A stretch of DNA of 36,240 nucleotides, taken from Armatimonadota bacterium. Lineage in GTDB: Bacteria > Armatimonadota > Zipacnadia > Zipacnadales > VGFC01. Positions 33,394-36,240 of this stretch are shown in pieces. The translations under genes and the position numbers were made by a program. Location of the stretch: contig VGFC01000022.1 of the NCBI GenBank assembly GCA_016869045.1, positions 1-36,240 of the forward strand, in the 5' to 3' direction. The first letter of the stretch is position 1. Each line of letters starts with the position of its first letter. The notes below the pieces were generated by a model. That model searched no databases, was not told the origin of the DNA, and saw only the letters and a program-made list of their open reading frames with translations.

Positions 33394-33526
33394 GCCTTCC
33401 GGTTCGCCAAACAGGGCCTTTCACCCTCGGTCGCGAAGACACGTGCCGTTGTCGTTCTTCGCCGTTCTTCATGGCTTCGAGTCTTCCCGTTTTCGTTGCC
33501 GTCCGAAGGGGTTCAGGAGCGCCGCC
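33394..33526. promoter_or_regulatory. Divergent intergenic region between esterase and second zinc MDR genes
   Basis: 133 bp that should contain promoters in both directions; no clear sigma-70 boxes are seen. It is largely filled by the GAAG-rich repeat (33451-33503) and the TTCGTTGCCGTCCGAAG element (33492-33508) shared with the other divergent gap. GGAG at 33516 is the likely ribosome binding site of the downstream gene. Confidence 0.45.
33451..33503 (-). repeat. GAAG-rich dispersed repeat, copy 2
   Basis: The minus strand reads GACGGCAACG, GGAAGACT, GAAGAACGGCGAAGAA in the same order as 18969-19025, with short length differences near the left end. Here it is wholly intergenic. Confidence 0.75.
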
Positions 33527-34543
33527 ATGCAGAAGGTCATCATCTCCGGTGAACGCCAGGCGGAGATCGTCGAAGTCCCCGATCCTCAGCCCATCGAGGA
33601 CTGGGTGGTCGTGAAGATCCACGTCGCCCCGATGTGCACCGAGTACAAGGCGTGGCTCGCGGGCGGCCGGCACGAGAGCCTCGGCCACGAGGCCGTCGGC
33701 GAGGTGGTCGCGATCGCGCAGCCGTGCAAGGTGAAGATCGGCGACCGCGTCGTGGTGCAGCCGCAGTGGCCGTGCGGCAGGTGTCGGCTGTGCCTTGCGG
33801 GCGATTACATCCGCTGCACGAACGTGCACAACTTCGCGCAGTTCACCGGCTCCCCGCACGGTCAGGCCACCATGGCGCAGTACGTGCTCAAGCCCTCCTG
33901 GCTTCTCTCACCCATCCCTGATGAGGTCAGCTATCATCACGCAGGGCTCGCCATCTGCGCGCTCGGGCCCACGTTCGGCGCCTATGAGATTGCGCAACTT
34001 GGCGCCTTCGACACCGTCCTCATCGCGGGCATGGGGCCGGTGGGCCTCGGCGGCGTGGTCAACGCGAAGTTCCGCAACGCGCGGGTCATCGCGCTGGAGC
34101 CCCTCCCTTGGCGTCAGGCGAAGGCCCGCGAGCTGGGCGCGGACTCCGTCCTCGATCCGCATGATGAGACCGTGTTCGAGCAGATCATGGAGATCACCCA
34201 CGGGGAGGGCGCGCGCTGCACGGTGGATTGTGCCGGCGCGCTCGACGCGCAGCGACTGCTGCTGAAGGCCACTCGCTTCGGCGGCTGGATGATCTTCGTC
34301 GCATGGGCGAACGAGCCGCTCGAGATCAGAGGCACGCCCGACCTCGTGCAGACCGGCGTCAAGCTCGCGGGTGCCTGGCACTACAACCTCAACGACTACC
34401 CGGGAGTCCTGCAGGTCATCCGCGAGTCGCCCGTCATCGACCAACTGATCAGCCACGTCTTCGGCTTCAGCCAGATCCAGGAGGCGTTCGAGACCTCCGC
34501 GTCGCACGAGTCCGCGAAGGTCATGCTGGAGCCGTGGGGGTAG
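33527..34543 (+). CDS. Second zinc-dependent medium-chain dehydrogenase (MDR family)
   Basis: 338 residues from the ATG at 33527. A longer frame back to 33392 translates repeat DNA and the opposite-strand start region, so it was not used. Catalytic zinc ligands are plausible at Cys37 (PMCTEY) and His54/Glu55 (LGHEAVGE). The structural zinc loop is complete at Cys83, Cys86, Cys89 and Cys97. The nucleotide fold has IAGMGPVGLGG. It should oxidise or reduce a sugar or polyol in the cytoplasm. It is related in type to the dehydrogenase at 4465, and each of the two is divergent from a block containing a URO-D gene. Confidence 0.88.
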   Translation: MQKVIISGERQAEIVEVPDPQPIEDWVVVKIHVAPMCTEYKAWLAGGRHESLGHEAVGEVVAIAQPCKVKIGDRVVVQPQWPCGRCRLCLAGDYIRCTNVHNFAQFTGSPHGQATMAQYVLKPSWLLSPIPDEVSYHHAGLAICALGPTFGAYEIAQLGAFDTVLIAGMGPVGLGGVVNAKFRNARVIALEPLPWRQAKARELGADSVLDPHDETVFEQIMEITHGEGARCTVDCAGALDAQRLLLKATRFGGWMIFVAWANEPLEIRGTPDLVQTGVKLAGAWHYNLNDYPGVLQVIRESPVIDQLISHVFGFSQIQEAFETSASHESAKVMLEPWG

Positions 34544-34550
34544 GGCAGTT

Positions 34551-34582
34551 GGCGAGTTCTCAGGTCGGCAAGTTCGCAGGTT
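34551..34582 (+). repeat. Two-copy 16-bp tandem repeat before the beta-helix gene
   Basis: GGCGAGTTCTCAGGTC (34551-34566) and GGCAAGTTCGCAGGTT (34567-34582) match at 13 of 16 positions and fill most of the 52-bp gap. The ribosome binding site GGGAGG begins directly after it. Confidence 0.75.
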
Positions 34583-34595
34583 GGGAGGATCGGGG

Positions 34596-36240
34596 ATGAT
34601 CGTCTGCCTCGCAATCGTCGCCACGGCCTACTCGGTGCCCGCTCAGCCGCCCGAGCCTCGTGCCGTCGACACCATCGCCGACATGCTGAAGGCCGCGCCG
34701 CAGGCTGACGCGACACCCTTCGAGGTCCGCGGCTACCGTCAGCCCGACGACGGCGGCGGTGGGCTGTTCATGTACCAGCGCCTGAATGCACAGCCGCCGG
34801 ACGGGGGTACCGTCTTCCAGGCCGAGGGCGTCCCCGGCCGCTTCGTGCGTCAGTATGACGCCCAGAGCGATGCCTATGCCGAGTGGTTCGGTGCGTATGG
34901 GGATGGGGACGGGCCCGACCCCCACGATGACCACGCGGCCATCAACGCCTGCCTCGCCTCGCTGGGGCGCGTGAAGCTGCTAGCCAAGACCTACGGCGTC
35001 CGCGGCAAACCGACGCCGTTCAACCCGCAGGCGACGTACAACGCCATCGACCTCGGCCCGCGGTACCGCATCGAGGGCAGCGGGCGTGACAAGACGACCA
35101 TCCGGCTCCTCACCGGGACCAATCCCTGCGGCAACGGCCCCGCCGAGAACTACTTCAACCTGCTGGGCAATCGGGCATTCCACGAGAGCGCGGACTACGC
35201 CGTCGTTCGCGACCTCACCATCGACTGCAACTTCGATGGCCAGGACAAGTACACGACGATCAACGCCATCGGCGTGCGCGGCGGCGGGGTGTTGGTCGAG
35301 CGCTGCCACTTCCGCGGCTACGGGACGGGCCGCCATCCCGAGGGCAGCTCCCGCGAGGCGTTTGTGATCCACCAGACCCTCGTCTACAAGGACCCGAACG
35401 GCTGCCGCCAGGCCGCGACCTACCGTGACCTCCTGTTCACCGATCCCGGTCACAACCCCGAACTCCAGGCCCCGCTCGGCGAGATCACCCATATCGCCCT
35501 CGGCGGCGCGAACAACTTCAGCGACCTCAGCTGGATCATGCCCAAGGGCAAGGACCCCGACTTTGACCCCGCCAACGGCGGTGAGAACGAGAACAACTGG
35601 TGGCCCTCCTACGGCGGCGTGGTCGAGAACTGCGCCATCCGCGATGAGCCTTACACGCCGGGCACGCAGAGTTGCTTCCTGCACGGGATCACGTACGGGG
35701 ACTGCGTCGGACTGACGGTCCGCAACAACCGCATCGAGAACTTCGAGGGCGTCGCGGTCTACGTCATGAGCTGGTGGAACCGCGACATCACCATCGTGGA
35801 CAACGAGTTCCTCAACGTCACGATGGGCATCTCACTTGAGGCCAAGGGCGACAACAACGTGCCCCTGCAGATGCCCAGCCACACCAACGTCCTCTTCGCG
35901 CGCAACAAGGTTACGCTCGCGCATCCCATTCACGATCCCTGGTCGCCGCGCGGCGTGAACCTCTACGGCCAGACCCCCGGCGGCGACGTGCGCATGGACA
36001 ACATCATCGTCCGCGACAACACGATCGAGGGCACGGCCTACACGAACGCGAAGGGCCAGCGCGTCTGCCCTATCGGGATCAACATCCAGATCCTCCACGC
36101 CCGCTACCGCAACCTCGTCTTCGAGAACAACCGGATCAACATCCCGGACGTCTGCGAGGGCGTCTGGGTGCCACAGGAGCCCTACGCCATGTCGCTCACC
36201 TACTTCCCCCTCGCCCGCTGGGAGGAGGACATGCGCACCA
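34596..36240 (+). CDS. Secreted right-handed beta-helix (pectate-lyase-3-like) protein, C-terminus off the window
   Basis: 548 codons are visible and the frame is open at the right edge. GGGAGG precedes the ATG by 7 nt. A short signal peptide (MIVCLAIVATAYSVPAQ) is followed by a domain with FEVRGYRQPDDGGGGLFMYQ and WFGAYGDGDGPDPHDDHAAINACL. That second piece is the usual entry of pectate-lyase-3/GH28/GH55-type beta-helices, with the FGAxGDG motif. Parallel helix rungs follow (YRIEGSGRDKTTIRLL, DLTIDCNFDG, GVLVERCHFRGYGTG, VENCAIRD, LTVRNNRIENFEGVAVYV, ITIVDNEFLNV, IIVRDNTIEG). It probably cleaves or binds an acidic polysaccharide outside the cell. It follows the zinc dehydrogenase by 52 bp. 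Confidence 0.85.
   Translation, partial: MIVCLAIVATAYSVPAQPPEPRAVDTIADMLKAAPQADATPFEVRGYRQPDDGGGGLFMYQRLNAQPPDGGTVFQAEGVPGRFVRQYDAQSDAYAEWFGAYGDGDGPDPHDDHAAINACLASLGRVKLLAKTYGVRGKPTPFNPQATYNAIDLGPRYRIEGSGRDKTTIRLLTGTNPCGNGPAENYFNLLGNRAFHESADYAVVRDLTIDCNFDGQDKYTTINAIGVRGGGVLVERCHFRGYGTGRHPEGSSREAFVIHQTLVYKDPNGCRQAATYRDLLFTDPGHNPELQAPLGEITHIALGGANNFSDLSWIMPKGKDPDFDPANGGENENNWWPSYGGVVENCAIRDEPYTPGTQSCFLHGITYGDCVGLTVRNNRIENFEGVAVYVMSWWNRDITIVDNEFLNVTMGISLEAKGDNNVPLQMPSHTNVLFARNKVTLAHPIHDPWSPRGVNLYGQTPGGDVRMDNIIVRDNTIEGTAYTNAKGQRVCPIGINIQILHARYRNLVFENNRINIPDVCEGVWVPQEPYAMSLTYFPLARWEEDMRT

Overview
This is a GC-rich (roughly two-thirds G+C by eye) bacterial stretch from a saprophytic, carbohydrate-degrading, probably uncultivated organism. 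Genes are tightly packed, most have a purine-rich ribosome binding site, and GTG and TTG starts are common. Many products are large secreted multidomain proteins: glycoside hydrolase-like TIM barrels, a CBM9-like module, an FGE-sulfatase domain, a hydrazine-synthase-alpha-like propeller, a PcRGLX/YetA-like protein and a beta-helix. Together with uroporphyrinogen-decarboxylase-like (URO-D) proteins and zinc dehydrogenases, this is the repertoire of Armatimonadota, Planctomycetota and related uncultivated phyla. I cannot fix the phylum: there is no rRNA, ribosomal protein or other marker gene. I see no tRNA, CRISPR array, transposase or phage gene. No gap exceeds 300 bp; the largest is 287 bp (10923-11209).

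Layout. (A) 1-4295, minus strand: URO-D protein, a YhfC-like membrane protein, then a secreted clan-A glycosidase-like protein running off the left edge, the last two overlapping by 4 bp. (B) 4465-13525, plus strand, divergent from A: a zinc MDR dehydrogenase, an unknown lipoprotein, a secreted GH32 fructosidase, a sugar-binding lipoprotein, an RbsC-type permease with a large inserted domain, then after a palindrome-rich gap a polysaccharide-deacetylase-like protein, a DegT/StrS aminotransferase and a 77-residue winged-helix-like protein. (C) 13579-33393, minus strand, about 20 kb in one direction. In transcription order it holds a secreted esterase, a Gfo/Idh/MocA oxidoreductase, a second URO-D-like protein, a PcRGLX-like protein, a clan-A glycosidase, a CrtI-like flavoprotein, a giant GATase/propeller/diheme/FGE fusion, a beta-propeller protein and a CBM9/TIM-barrel protein. 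(D) 33527 to the right edge, plus strand, divergent from C: a second zinc MDR dehydrogenase and a secreted beta-helix protein.

How the genes fit together (inference). GH32, the binding protein and the permease suggest cleavage of beta-fructosides outside the cytoplasm and uptake of the released sugar, but no ABC ATPase gene is present here. Blocks A/B and C/D share one plan: a minus-strand URO-D gene followed by secreted carbohydrate-active proteins, facing a plus-strand zinc dehydrogenase followed by another secreted protein. This looks like a recurring degradation module in which exported hydrolases or lyases release sugars that cytoplasmic dehydrogenases and URO-D-like enzymes then modify. 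The URO-D substrates are unknown.

The gaps carry many inverted repeats and several families of short, roughly helically phased direct repeats, some of which reach into start or stop codons.
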